A stretch of DNA of 64,000 nucleotides from Zygnema cylindricum (lineage: Eukaryota > Streptophyta > Zygnematophyceae > Zygnematales > Zygnemataceae). How positions within the stretch are numbered: position 1 is the stretch's first letter; each line of letters opens with the position of its first letter. The translations under genes were made by a program, and so were the position numbers. The notes beneath the pieces are model-generated. The model did no database searches and was not told where the DNA came from. It saw only the letters and a program-made list of their open reading frames with translations. Positions 45,801-55,663 of this stretch are shown here, one piece after another. The DNA is taken from the NCBI GenBank assembly GCA_037447655.1, contig JBBHKE010001412.1, positions 26,579 through 90,578 on the forward strand, read 5' to 3'.

Positions 45801-48800
45801 TTGTTGTTGTTATTTTTTTCCTCTCCCTTTTTTTTTTTTTCTCCCCTCCTTTTTGTTACTGCATGTGTTTATTAAATCTTCCTTTTTTGTCTCTATTTTA
45901 CACATTTTTCCTTCTATCTATGTCTTTTGTGAACCTTTTTTTTTTCTTTTTTTTGAAATCTTTCCTCGGATTTTAACATTTTCTTTATTTTTTCTTTTTT
46001 CTAATGCAGGTGATTATTCCTCCTGAAGGCTATTTACAGGAAGTGAGAAAAATTTGTACGGAAAATAACGTTTTAATGATTGCCGACGAAATCCAGACGG
46101 GAATCGCGAGAACTGGGCGAATGCTGGCCTGTGATTGGGAGGGAATTCGGCCCGATGTTGTGGTATAAAAACAAACCTAAAAAAAATAAAAAAATTTAGA
46201 GGTTTTGTTTATAATTATTTTTGGAACTGTTTTTTTTTTGTTAATGTTATATATATATTCACACATAAAAATATATAGGAATTGCGAGAAGCAGTCGAAT
46301 CGGCCTGATGTTGTGGTAAAAAAACAACAAATAAAAAAGAAAAAAGTTAAAAAATTAGAGGGTCATTTAGGATTTTTTCGGAACTGTTTTTAGTTTTTTC
46401 TTTTTATATGTATGTATATACACAAAAATGTATATAGTGTGTACATATGTGTATATACACACACTAATATACATATATATATGCATATATATGTATATAA
46501 ATATATATTTATACATATATATATATACATATATATATATACATATGTATATATATATATGTATATGCAATATGTATATGCAAGTATATATATAGATTTA
46601 TATATACACATATATATATATATATACATTTTATGTACATGTATAATCTTATGGATATATATTTGTATGCTACTTTTGTGGGTAATAAAGGCAAGACTAT
46701 GGAATTCTAAAGTTGTTTTTTTCCTTACTTTCTCCCTCACTTTCTTCCTTTCTTTCTTGCTTTTTTTTTTTTTTATTTGTAATGATTCCAGATATTAGGG
46801 AAGGCTCTGGGGGCGGGCGTTTTGCCGGTGAGTGCGGTGCTGGCGGACCGAGAAGTCATGATGTGCATTCGACCCGGGGAACACGGGAGGTAAACAAATA
46901 CAGTATTAAATCAAATTACTGGGAATAATTGTAATAATAACTAGTATTTTTTTTTGATTTTTTTGATATTTTTTTTGGATTTTTTTGTTGTTCTTTGCGA
47001 TTTTTTTTCGAGATTTTTTTCGCGTTTTTTTCTCATTATTTTTTCGGATTTTTTTTATTTTTTTTTGATATTTTTAGATTTTTTTGGGTTGTTTTGGGAT
47101 TTTTTTATATTTTTCTTATTTTTGTTCGACCACGGAACATGGGAGGTCAACAAATACAGTATTTAATCAAATTACTAGGAATAATACTATTAGTAACTAG
47201 GATTTTTCTGGGAATTTTTAAGATTTTCTTGGATTTTTTTGAATTTTTTGGATTTTTTTTTGTTTGACCTGCGGAACACGGGAGTAAACAAATACAATAT
47301 TTAAATTGCGAGAAATAATCGAATAATAACTATTATAACATTATTATCGCATTCCATCGCATTTTATGATATATTTGATGGTATTTTACCACATTTGACG
47401 ATGTCTTTTTCATGATTGTATATTGTATTTTTCAGCACATTTGGGGGTGGTTTTTAATCACTCTTTCTCAAATTTCATAAAATTTTATCACATTTTATCA
47501 CATTTTATCACATTTTACCACATTTTACCACATTATTCTCGTAATTCAATCACATTTTCTGATGTATTTGATGGTATTTCCTCACATCTTACGCTATATA
47601 TATTTAATAATCTTATTTAATTGTATATTTTCAGCACATTTGGAGGCAATCCGTTGGCGTGTGCCGTGGCCACCGCTGCCCTGGAAGTGGTGCAGGAGGA
47701 AGGACTGGCAGAGAGGTGACGCTTTCTCTCCCTCGCCCTCTCCCACTCCCTCTTCTCCCTTGCATCCCTCTCTCCCTCTCGTCCCTCGCCTCCCTTTTCT
47801 TCCTTCTCCTCCCTCACCTCCCTCGCTTCCATCGCCTCCCTCTCCTCCCTCGCTTCCCCCTCGTCCCTCTCTCCCTTTCTTCCCTCTCCTCCCTCGCTTC
47901 CATCGCCTCCCTCTCCTCCCTCGCTTCCCTCTCGTCCCTCTCTCCCTTTCTTCCCTCTCCTCCCTCGCTTTCCTCTCATCCCTCTCCTCCCTTTCTTCCC
48001 TCTCCTACCGCGCCTCCTTCGCCTCCCTTGCCTAACTCTCCTCCCTTTCCTCCATCTCCTCCCTCTGCTCCTCCTCCGCCTTCTCCCTCTCCCCTCTTTT
48101 CATTTCCTCTGTCTATTTCCTTCTCCTTTTCTTCTTCTTTTTTATTTCCTTTAAGTTTTCTTCCTTGTCTAACTAACCCTAGAAATCTTAAGAAAACCCT
48201 TCATTTTTCCTCTCTATCTGAGCTCTAATCTAAAAAAATCTCAAGAAAAGTTTCTATAACTTATATTCTTTCTTTCTCCTAAATTCTACGCTTTTCCTGC
48301 ACTCTATTTCTCCTTTATTCTTCTCTTCCTTTCCGTTTCCTTCTCCTTTTCCTTTTTTTTTTTTTTTTCGAGCAGAGCTGCGAAACTTGGTGAAGAACTT
48401 CGTACGAAGTTAAAAAAGGTTCAAGAAAAGTTTCCTCGGTATATAAAGGGGGTGAGAGGGAGAGGTCTTCTGAATGCGGTGGAGATGGACCCGGAGGGCC
48501 TGGAGGGAGGAGTTTCGGCGTCCGATATTTGTATGGCGTTGAAGGAGAGAGGGATTTTGGCAAAACCCACTCACAACACTATTATTCGTCTCGCTCCTCC
48601 TTTGACTATGAGGTTTGTAAAACAGTTTTTTTTTTCATTCTTGGTGTGTTTGGTGTGTGTGTGTGCGTGTGTGCGCTTTTTTTCTGGGTCATTTTTTGGT
48701 TTTTTTGGTGTGTTTTTTGGGGGTATTTTGATTTTGACTTTTTGGAATTTTTGGTGCATTTGATTTTATTTTTTTTCGTTCTTTCTTATATTTTTTGCGT

Positions 48801-49002
48801 GAGTTTTTTGGTTTTCTCGGTAATTTTTTGGTGGGCTTTTTTTCTTTTTTTTTTGGGCAGTTCCCAGAATTTAAAAGAAGCCTGCGACGCTTTTGAGGCG
48901 GTTTTGAGAGAGGACATGGAGGGACTCATTTTCCAGGCCAGAGGGAGGTCTCCCCCTCCCTCCACCCCTCCCTGTGACCGATGTGGGCGAGTTAAAGCCT
49001 AA
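42898..49002 (+). CDS. OAT: Ornithine aminotransferase, mitochondrial, 10 exons
   Basis: Exons are 42898-43136, 43880-43988, 44620-44850, 45143-45302, 45667-45722, 46010-46162, 46792-46889, 47635-47715, 48376-48612 and 48861-49002 (TAA). All are GT-AG and in phase, giving 501 residues. The enzyme transfers the delta-amino group of ornithine to 2-oxoglutarate, giving glutamate semialdehyde, with pyridoxal phosphate as cofactor. Visible motifs are [99 protein letters not shown] (cofactor Asp), [15 protein letters not shown] (Schiff-base Lys), [13 protein letters not shown] and [16 protein letters not shown] basic, Ser-rich N-terminus suggests mitochondrial import, as known for plant OAT. The CDRCGR tail is typical of plant forms. 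All core motifs are intact. Confidence 0.96.
42964..43059 (+). repeat. In-frame 48-bp duplication in the OAT presequence
   Basis: Two adjacent 48-bp units encode [16 protein letters not shown] and [16 protein letters not shown]. They are diverged but clearly related at DNA level. They lie in the targeting region, where length is not constrained. Confidence 0.8.
43150..43640 (+). repeat. Degenerate minisatellite filling OAT intron 1
   Basis: Roughly 30-35 bp units built from AAACCCTAAAAACGATT and ATTTGTGTTTAAAC recur across the intron with heavy divergence. No other intron in the window shares this unit. Confidence 0.75.
44045..44460 (+). repeat. Degenerate minisatellite in OAT intron 2
   Basis: About 15 diverged copies of a 25-30 bp unit with core AATCGATTCACATTTTT. 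It ends next to a partial copy of exon 3 at 44477-44516. Confidence 0.8.
44477..44516 (+). repeat. Partial exon 3 copy in OAT intron 2
   Basis: Forty bases match exon 3 (44642-44681) at about 35 positions, including GACCAAGTCNACCGTGTC. There is no functional splice context. Confidence 0.85.
44976..45049 (+). repeat. Partial exon 4 copy in OAT intron 3
   Basis: It aligns with 45141-45214 (exon 4 start) over about 73 bases with mainly third-position-like changes. Shared blocks include TTTCCACG, CCGAACCATGGC and GTCTCCATGAGCT. The copy lacks the upstream poly-T acceptor and its frame ends soon after, so exon 4 at 45143 is the functional one. Confidence 0.9.
46277..46450 (+). repeat. Tandem copy of exon 6 end plus intron start in OAT
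   Basis: GGAATTGCGAGAA...CGAATCGGCCTGATGTTGTGGTA copies exon 6 (46100-46166) with an internal deletion of about 27 bp between two GAAT words. The match continues into intron sequence (AAAAAATTAGAGG, GGAACTGTTTTT). The unit is about 170 bp. Confidence 0.85.
46430..46640 (+). repeat. TA-rich alternating tract in OAT intron 6
   Basis: About 210 bases of ATATATGTATATAC words. Frames rich in Tyr and Ile on both strands are by-products. It could extrude cruciforms. Confidence 0.85.
47127..47335 (+). repeat. Two tandem copies of exon 7 end plus donor in OAT intron 7
   Basis: Copies near 47127 and 47265 match 46869-46935 (GGAACACGGGAGGTAAACAAATACAG and onward). The second keeps GGGAGTAAAC and the first has GGGAGGTCAAC. 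The parent is the functional donor at 46889/46890. Confidence 0.88.
47365..47450 (+). repeat. Copy of exon 8 start plus acceptor in OAT intron 7
   Basis: It matches 47560-47650: TATTTGATGGTATTT, then TGTATNTTTTTCAGCACATTTGG. The acceptor CAG is preserved but the exon sequence diverges after about 12 bases. Confidence 0.85.
47720..48110 (+). repeat. CCTCCCTCGCTTCC tandem tract in OAT intron 8
   Basis: About 390 bases of C/T-rich sequence with a recognisable longer repeat (TCCCTCTCCTCCCTCGCTTCC) follow directly after the exon 8 donor. It creates long Ser/Pro frames that are not genes. Confidence 0.9.
48238..48268 (+). repeat. Partial exon 9 copy in OAT intron 8
   Basis: TCAAGAAAAGTTTC with flanking A-run and TATA-rich end matches exon 9 at 48418-48445. 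It is short, so coincidence is possible, but it follows the pattern of the other exon copies in this gene. Confidence 0.6.
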
Positions 49003-49616
49003 AAAAATTTCAAATTCGAATTAAAAATTAAAAGTTTTTAGTAGTTGGGAACTGGGGAGCTCGAGAACTTTAAAAAAACTTAATTTTCCGCTAGAAAATC
49101 GGAAAAGTTTTGGAAGACTTTTTTCGGGAACTCTTTTTGAAATTTCTTTTAGCGTTTTGTCGGGGTTTTTAAAAAGTGTTTAAGTTTTTTTATTTCTTCT
49201 CGGGAACTCGAAAACAGCTTTGTGTTCTTTCGGGAGCTTTAAGAGTTTGAAAAAAGTTTTACTCGGGAACGTTAAATTTTGTCGACGACGATATTTTTGG
49301 TATTTTTGATATTTTCGATAATTTCAGTATTTTAGAAGTGAAGGAAGAGTTTTTAGAAACCCTAATTAAAGTATATCTAGAAACCCTAAAAAGGTACCAG
49401 AAAACCATGAAAGTTAAAGGCCTTTTAAACGCTAAATATTGAAGGCATATTTGACAGATTTTTGTGAAGTTTCCATGTATAGTAGAGACCTTTTTTTTTC
49501 TTTCTTTCCTTTCTTTTTTCTTCTTCCTTTTCTCCCCCCCTTTTTTTGTTTTTTTTTTTTATTGTTTTTGTACAAAAACACGTGGTTTGCTATATTGAAA
49601 GTTTAGAGTCTTCTCT

Positions 49617-49655
<39 letters not shown>

Positions 49656-49693
49656 CTTTTTTTTGAGAATACCCCGTTTTTCAATCTATTTTT
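49003..49693. other. OAT downstream region with poly-T run
   Basis: AT-rich sequence that presumably includes the 3' untranslated region. A nearly pure T run lies at 49620-49655, just before the assembly gap. No gene was seen. Confidence 0.4.
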
Positions 49694-49703
49694 NNNNNNN
49701 NNN
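49694..49703. other. Assembly gap (10 N)
   Basis: Ten consecutive N bases follow a long T run. The join across the gap is not verified by sequence. Confidence 1.
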
Positions 49704-51379
49704 GAAACCAACTTAAAAAACTATAAACACCAACCTCAAGAAAGGTCACCCACTTGGGGTTCTCGGGAGAGTGAGGACAGGATGGCGGAGACTTAAATGA
49801 AGAAAAGTAGCAACCGTGTATAGATACCCAAATGGCACAAGTTCGAAAATAAAAGAAGACGATAATGTCAATACCTAACAGATACGGATTCAAACTAATT
49901 CATTAAAGACAAAACCCATGTGGTAAAACGATAATAAAAAGTTCGACGAACAAGGTAAGTAACAGAAAATAACCGAAAGGGACAAACTAAAGGAAGGTGG
50001 GTTAAACCAAAAAGAGAAAGTTAAAAACAAAGGGCACATGAGTCTACCAATTCGTAGTACGAAAGTTCTCTTACAGGGTGAGAATTCCTATTTCTATATT
50101 ATCTCTTGTATATCTTTATCCTTAAGAGTGGGACATTCTCTTGAAAGCATGATGCTTAACCATCTGAGTACACGGGAAACAAAAATTGAAAGAGAAAAAC
50201 CAAATTGGGTGGAAGGAAATCAAACAGGGAAAGCCAATAAAAGACAATGAATGGAACAAGCAGCTTGAAAAATAATAGCAAAATGGTGTACCCAAAACAG
50301 AAATTACTTAATCAAACTTAGGCATAGACAATCCATAACTGTAATAGCAGAAGAAAATAAAAGCTTGAACACGGTAAACCCATAGATATGTGCCAACGAT
50401 GAAAAGAAGTAAATTCAGAGGCGGTAGGACAGGAGTGAGAGGGCTCTTGGGGTTCACCCACTGGAAAGAACTCCAACCACAAATATCAAAAAATTCAACC
50501 AAAGCAACTATCGAACAACCGAATATCTCGACTGACATCAATGAAGTCATAAGCAACGTTGATGTGTACGTAATCACGAGCCTTCTTCATAGCAGCGTCA
50601 GGCTCGGTCCCTCAAACATGTTGATCAGCGAGGCAGTGTTTGCCAAAAATGCCATCACAGTGGGGATCGTTGGGCAAAACAATATCAATCCATCGGAAGA
50701 CTAACATGAGAAGCCTCCCAAACAAACATAACAATAAATGAAGCTCGAGTTAATGGTGTCACTGGAAATTTGTCGAGGACCATTGAGCAAATCGAAATCA
50801 GCCTGCTGCGAAAGATTAATATGTAAATTGAAGAGAGTACCCTCCTCAGAAGCAATAATCGCAACAATGTCTTTAACCTCGATCAACACTCCCCCAAGGG
50901 AGCAACGAAGCAACTGAACGACATCTGGTTGAAGGACAACATCGCACGAGCAAACGAGAGAGCCTGGGTAAAGGTGGAGGAGAGATGCTAAGCCTGAGTG
51001 GTGGTGAAACCTAGAGTGGAAAGAATCCAAGCGCTAAAACTAGCCCCCCCACGGAAGAGAAAATGGGCACCTGAAGAATCAGAGGGAATGCGCCTTGAGA
51101 AGCTCAGATCGGACGGTGGCGAGAATCTTATCATAAATTTATTCTTGGACACGCAAAACTGGCTTCATAATAAGGGATGTATGACCTTCACCTCCTTTTA
51201 TCCCATATTTCTTCCGATCCCACAGACGCCGCTTCTTTCCTTGGCACCTCTTCTTGCTTTCTCTCTCGACACTTAGACCTACGTGGGGGTGTTTGTGAGG
51301 CTCGTGAGACTCTGTCTCGTTTAGGCCTTTCATAGCTAAGCACGACGTTCTTTTCAAACATCCCCGAGTAAAAATTTAC
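49704..51379. other. Unassigned sequence after the gap, probably transposon debris
   Basis: Less AT-biased than its surroundings, with several 60-110 residue frames on both strands, none of which I recognise. The minus-strand stretch 50701-51030 (for example LLRCSLGGVLIEVKDIVAI) reads like broken coding sequence. Proximity to the LINE fragment at 51380 suggests a related element, but this is not shown. Confidence 0.35.
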
Positions 51380-51830
51380 TTTTTTGTTCAGCCGTCCAAG
51401 TGTGTTCTTTTGTGACCCTCACATTTTCCTCCTTTCACTCCCCCTCATGGTTTTCAAACCCCTTCTCCATCCGAGGGCATTCATGCGTTAAGTTGCCCTC
51501 TTGGCTCGAGTACTTCCGTGACCCAATTTCTTGATTCTACTCTCTAGACAAATTTGTGGCACGCAAACCGCCTTCCCAACCTTCTTGATCCTCCCACCCC
51601 CTCCACGCACCCAAAAACACATAACCAAAAACGAGTATAACATTTACGTTATTTTGTTCCACCCTTATTCAAAAGCTTGCCAAGAGTTAATTTCTAATAA
51701 GATTGTTGCAACCATCGGATCAGAGCTCGCTTTTTAATCGAATCGCTTTTTAGCAAAGTCAGCCCCCAAAATCAGATCAGGGCTTCTTGAGGCACTTCCC
51801 TCTAATTCTTTATGCGCTTTCTTTCCTATC
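51380..51830 (+). pseudogene. LINE 3'-region fragment, second copy
   Basis: It shares blocks with 37690-37870: CTCCCNCATGGTTTT, GAGGGCATTCATGCGTTA versus GAGGCATTCCTGCGTTA, and ATTTCTTGATTCTACTCT versus GTTTCTTGATTCTGCTCT. Frames around it (LWHANRLPNLLDPP) resemble the AdxlPxLgDPQ segment downstream of the RT in this LINE group. Many stops; the RT core is missing. Confidence 0.5.
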
Positions 51831-51953
51831 TGATTTTGGAGCTTGGCTATTGGCCACTCCTAGCCCACTCCACTCCACGTTTCATGTAGTCTCAATTCAC
51901 CACCGCCTTTAGATTCAGGCTTGGCCTCCCTCGTCCCCCTTTACTCGACTCTC

Positions 51954-52173
51954 TACACCGCCAATCGTTATTAGCGTGTAAGTTTTTTTAGTGTATACGA
52001 ATAATTAGCGTGGTTTACGGTAATTGGGAATTTGAAAATTTTCGAAGAAATCGTCTATTCTAATTAGGAATTAGGGTTTTTTTTAAATAGTGTGGATAAT
52101 TCTATTTGAGAATAAAAAAAAAAAAAGCGGGACGGAATTAGCGTACACAACGCTAATAACGATTGGCGGTGTA
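51954..52173. mobile_element. TIR element family 1, internally deleted form
   Basis: The 220-bp copy has the same ends as the 542-bp element at 41481-42022 (TACACCGCCAATCGTTATTA, GCGTGTAAGTTTTTTTAG). It keeps both subterminal regions but lacks the middle, as expected of a deletion derivative. Confidence 0.85.
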
Positions 52174-52243
52174 GTGTACGGTAACTTTACGAATGCGAAG
52201 AAAGGTGCTAATTTTATAAATTTCAAAATCAATTGATCCGCAC

Positions 52244-52299
52244 TACGTAGTAATCGCTAGTTTACTCCTTGCGTTTTATGCGCATAGGACATCTATGTT
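52244..52299. mobile_element. Right-end fragment of the family-5 TIR element
   Basis: ACTACGTAGTAATCGCTAG and GCGTTTTATGCGCATAGGAC followed by ATCTATG match the right end of 21740-22558. No left end was found nearby. Confidence 0.75.
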
Positions 52300-52336
52300 G
52301 AACATAAGATATAATTGGTAAATAATAACTATTTCT

Positions 52337-52828
52337 CATAGTTGTCCAAACCGTTTTTTACTCACGATTCATTCGCACGAATTATACGTAAGTAACGCAT
52401 TGAACGATTTGAAAAAATAGATAAAATCGTTAATGATTTTATATCCATACTATTTCGTACATGTAAAAAAAATTCCATACGATCGTACAAAATTCAAAGT
52501 TACCGCAGGCAAATGGTGCAACACTGCAACGTCTCTTTTCGTAAAAGTCCATACATTTTCGGTAAAATTTCATACATTTCCATAAAATTCCGTAAATTTC
52601 CCGTAAAAATTTTTGTTCGGTTTACCAGACAGAAAGTACTAAGAAGTGCAACGCATCTTTCGTCAAAGTCCGTACATCTTCCGTAAAAAACCGTACATTT
52701 CCCGTAAAATGCTGTACATTTTCGTAAGATTTCCGTTCAGCTTACCGGACAGTGCGATTTTTTCAAAAGTCAAAAATTATACGTAGAAATCGGAAAAAAT
52801 GAAAAAATCGCGCGATTTGAACAACAAC
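52337..52828. mobile_element. Mutator-like non-autonomous element
   Basis: The ends are CATAGTTGTCCAAA and TTTGAACAACAACG, with flanks ACTATTTCT and GCTATTTCT (8 of 9 bases). The interior has the CCGTACATTTTCGG and TTTACCGGACAG repeats of the family. Confidence 0.7.
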
Positions 52829-52929
52829 GCTATTTCTTTACGCTAATGAAGGTACAGTTGAATTTAGTGTCATTCACACTAATTCAGGAGGTATTTAAAT
52901 TGTAATGTGCGAAATATGTTAGCCTGTCC

Positions 52930-53632
52930 CGTAGTTGTTCAAATCGCGCGATTTTTTCATTTTTAACGACTTTTACATATTATTCGTGACTTTTGAAAAA
53001 ATCATAAAAAAACGAGATGTACTTTCTATCCGGTAAACTAAACAAACAATTTACAGAAAATGTGCAGTATTTTACGGTAGCTGTACGGTTTTTTACGGGA
53101 AATGTACGAAATTTGACAAAAAGATACGTTGCACATATTAATAGTTTATGGCCGGTAAACTGAACAAAAATTTCACGGATAACGTACAGAATTTTACTGT
53201 TCATATACGGACAATTTTGAAAAGAGACGTTGCAACGTCACACTATTTGTGCGCGGTAATTTGAAATGTGTACGAACGTACAAACATGTACAGTAAGGGT
53301 ATCGAACAAGCCCCCATACAAGTGTGGGACCTTCGGCACCTCGCGGCACCTCGCGCCGACATTTCTTACCTCTTGGGATCGGGTACGAGAAATAGGGTTT
53401 TGGGGTTTGGGTTGTTTTTTTAATAAAAAAAAAACAAAAACCGAAAAAATAAACCCTAAACGAGCGGTCGCGGACGTCTTCGGCACCCCGGAGGGCCAAA
53501 AAGTTGCAAGATTCAGAATTGTACAGACATAAATTCATTAACGAGTTGTACTATTATTAAAAATCACGTCTCCGATTTCTGCGTATTATTTGCGCGTATG
53601 AATTGTGCATAAAATATGATTTGGACAACGAT
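52930..53632. mobile_element. Mutator-like non-autonomous element with nested repeat
   Basis: It begins CGTAGTTGTTCAAATCGCGCG and ends TTTGGACAACGATG, with flanks AGCCTGTCC and GATCTGTCC (7 of 9). About 230 bp at 53292-53519 interrupt it, bracketed by TGTACAG on both sides, and contain copy 2 of the 140-bp dispersed repeat. Confidence 0.65.
53381..53516. repeat. 140-bp dispersed repeat, copy 2
   Basis: It is nearly identical to 41335-41475. It lies inside a larger insertion in a Mutator-like element. The high identity of the two copies implies recent movement or duplication. Confidence 0.85.
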
Positions 53633-53869
53633 GATCTGTCCTAAAAAAACTAGTTACTTAGGCATAAAGTATGGAAATAATGTCAAATTAAAAAGTCGAT
53701 ATTAAAGAGTGCACTGAGAATTCATGCATTGAGAGTTCTATCAGCGAGGGAAAATAAGGCGAACCTGTTCTCACATGTTCAAAGTCGACAATGTGAACAT
53801 AAACCATGGCTGCCACACAATGAGAATGTATGAGAAAATTAGTATTAGGTCCATTAATTAGCATTAATA

Positions 53870-54120
53870 TTTTGTTAGGGTTTAATGTATGCCAACCCAC
53901 CTCGTCGAGGTGGGTTGAGTCTAACAGAGAAAATTGAAGCGAACTCATCGCAGATGAACATCCGACGGCCAGTATTACCTCCAAGACCTCCGGAGAGTAT
54001 CGGCAAGATTCTTTGTAGTGTTGGTTTTCGTATAAAAATAAAACAGGCGGTACGATATGGTATGGAGAGTCGCGGATTTCTGTTAGAAACGCCACTTTTC
54101 GCTTGATGGAACTTCACCCT
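53870..54120. mobile_element. Probable family-2 (PIF/Harbinger-like) right-end fragment
   Basis: It ends CGCTTGATGGAACTTCACCCTT, matching right ends of the 5.8-9.4 kb array. An internal palindrome (CCACCTCGTCGAGGTGG) resembles the hairpins in those units. The left boundary is unclear. Confidence 0.5.
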
Positions 54121-54139
54121 TGTTTTTAGTGCGTTGTCT

Positions 54140-54552
54140 CTTAAATAGAGTTTTGTACGATCAGTGTCAGACCGTACATAAATGTACCTTTATAAGTTAA
54201 AAATTACAATAAATTAGTTCCAGTAACCGCAGACGCACGAGAATGTGCGTTCTAAAAAGGAAAAAAAACCAAGTCGTAAAAAATCCCGTTCCCACATATT
54301 CGTCCGACAGCCGCGTTTCGACCGTGTGAATGTGCGATTTGTGTACTATTTGTCAGATTTTGTACGGAAACCTATATTAGTGTAAGCATGTTTGTGACAG
54401 ACATTTTTTTTTTCAAAGATCCAAATTACCATAATCAAACTATTAGAATGTATGATTTTTTCCAAAATTTTCAAATTCTTAAATAGCATACACCACTGTA
54501 ATTTTTGTTATACGCTAATCAAACTTCAACGCTAATAACGATTGGCGGTGTA
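54140..54552. mobile_element. Truncated family-1 element, inverted relative to 41481-42022
   Basis: Its reverse complement aligns closely with about 41490-41890, including the CGGTCGAAACGCGGCTGTCG block. It keeps one terminus (CGATTGGCGGTGTA at 54539-54552) and lacks the other. Confidence 0.8.
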
Positions 54553-55196
54553 GTGTAAAACCCCTATAGGCCTTTCCAATGTTTGCTTTGAAAATCTGCA
54601 TTTTATGGCAAATGTCCACCTTAACAAACTAAGGGGAGAGCTCTTCGTTCGGCAAGCCCATGTCATACTCTAAAACCACCCATCTGAACCAAATTTAGGG
54701 TACAAACGAGTTGGAAATATTTTATATTGCTCAATGACCAAAGTTCAACAGTCGGAAAGTACAAATGAGCCCGTCGTACGGTTACAATATGTTGGCTAGT
54801 GTCTACCATTAAAAAGCATCGAAATTGCACTTTGTAGCCAAAGGAAAACACACTTAAAATGTCTTTGATACAAATGGCCAAAGGTTCAATATTTAATACG
54901 CAATATAATTATTTTTGAAGTCGATTAAAGTTGAAGTAGACAGATAATACAAAGTAGTTGTGGAGAAATTTCCATCGGAACGAATTTCAATAAAATATTT
55001 ATGGGAAAATACAAATGACATACGAATGACATACAAATGCAACAAATTTTCCAATGGGACACTTAACTTCTAGTGTTTCGAAAACGTCACGCGCGGCTAC
55101 TTTTGCTGTCAACCCCCTTGACCCGCAAATGCAACACATTTGACCTGCAACAGCAACAAGGGCAAGGCCGCAACTTTTGTAAAGTTTAAAAAATTA
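54553..55196. other. AT-rich DNA, no gene seen
   Basis: No recognised domain or element end. It lies between a truncated TIR element and a Mutator-like element. Confidence 0.4.
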
Positions 55197-55205
55197 TCGT
55201 TAAGC

Positions 55206-55654
55206 GTTGTTGTTCAAAGCGTGCAATTCTTTCCTTTTTAACGATTTTTACGTATAATTCTTGACTTTTGAAAAAATCGCAAAAATACGCGGTGAACTTT
55301 TTGTCCGGTAAAATGAATGGAAAATTTACGGAAAATGTACGTTTTTTTACGGAAAATATACGGACTTTGACCGAAAGATACGTTGCACTTTGTAGTACTT
55401 TCTGTCTGGTAAACTTAACACAAATTTTATGGAAAATGTACGGAATTCTACCAAAAATGTACAAACTATTACGGAAAGAGACGTTGCACTGTTGCACCAT
55501 TTGCGCGCGGTAAGTACGAATAGTACGGAAACATGTACGAACTGTACGAAATAATACGGATACAAAATCATCAACGATTTTTTCAAATTGTTGAATGCGT
55601 TACTTATAATTCGCACGTTTGAAAAGTGCGTCAAATGCGGTTTGAACAACTATG
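55206..55654. mobile_element. Mutator-like non-autonomous element
   Basis: The 449-bp element has GTTGTTGTTCAAA at the left and TTTGAACAACTATG at the right, flanked by TCGTTAAGC and GCGTTAAGC (8 of 9). It carries the family's TTTTTACGGAAAATGTACG repeats and GTTGCACTTTG words. It is the shortest near-complete copy. Confidence 0.72.
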
Positions 55655-55663
55655 GCGTTAAGC

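Noticed and set aside
46390-46798. Tyr/Ile-rich frames on both strands
   Set aside because: They are by-products of the TA-alternating tract in OAT intron 6.
53688-54117. Frames of 80-135 residues on the minus strand
   Set aside because: They overlap a PIF/Harbinger-like fragment with palindromes. There is no domain and no sign of purifying selection.
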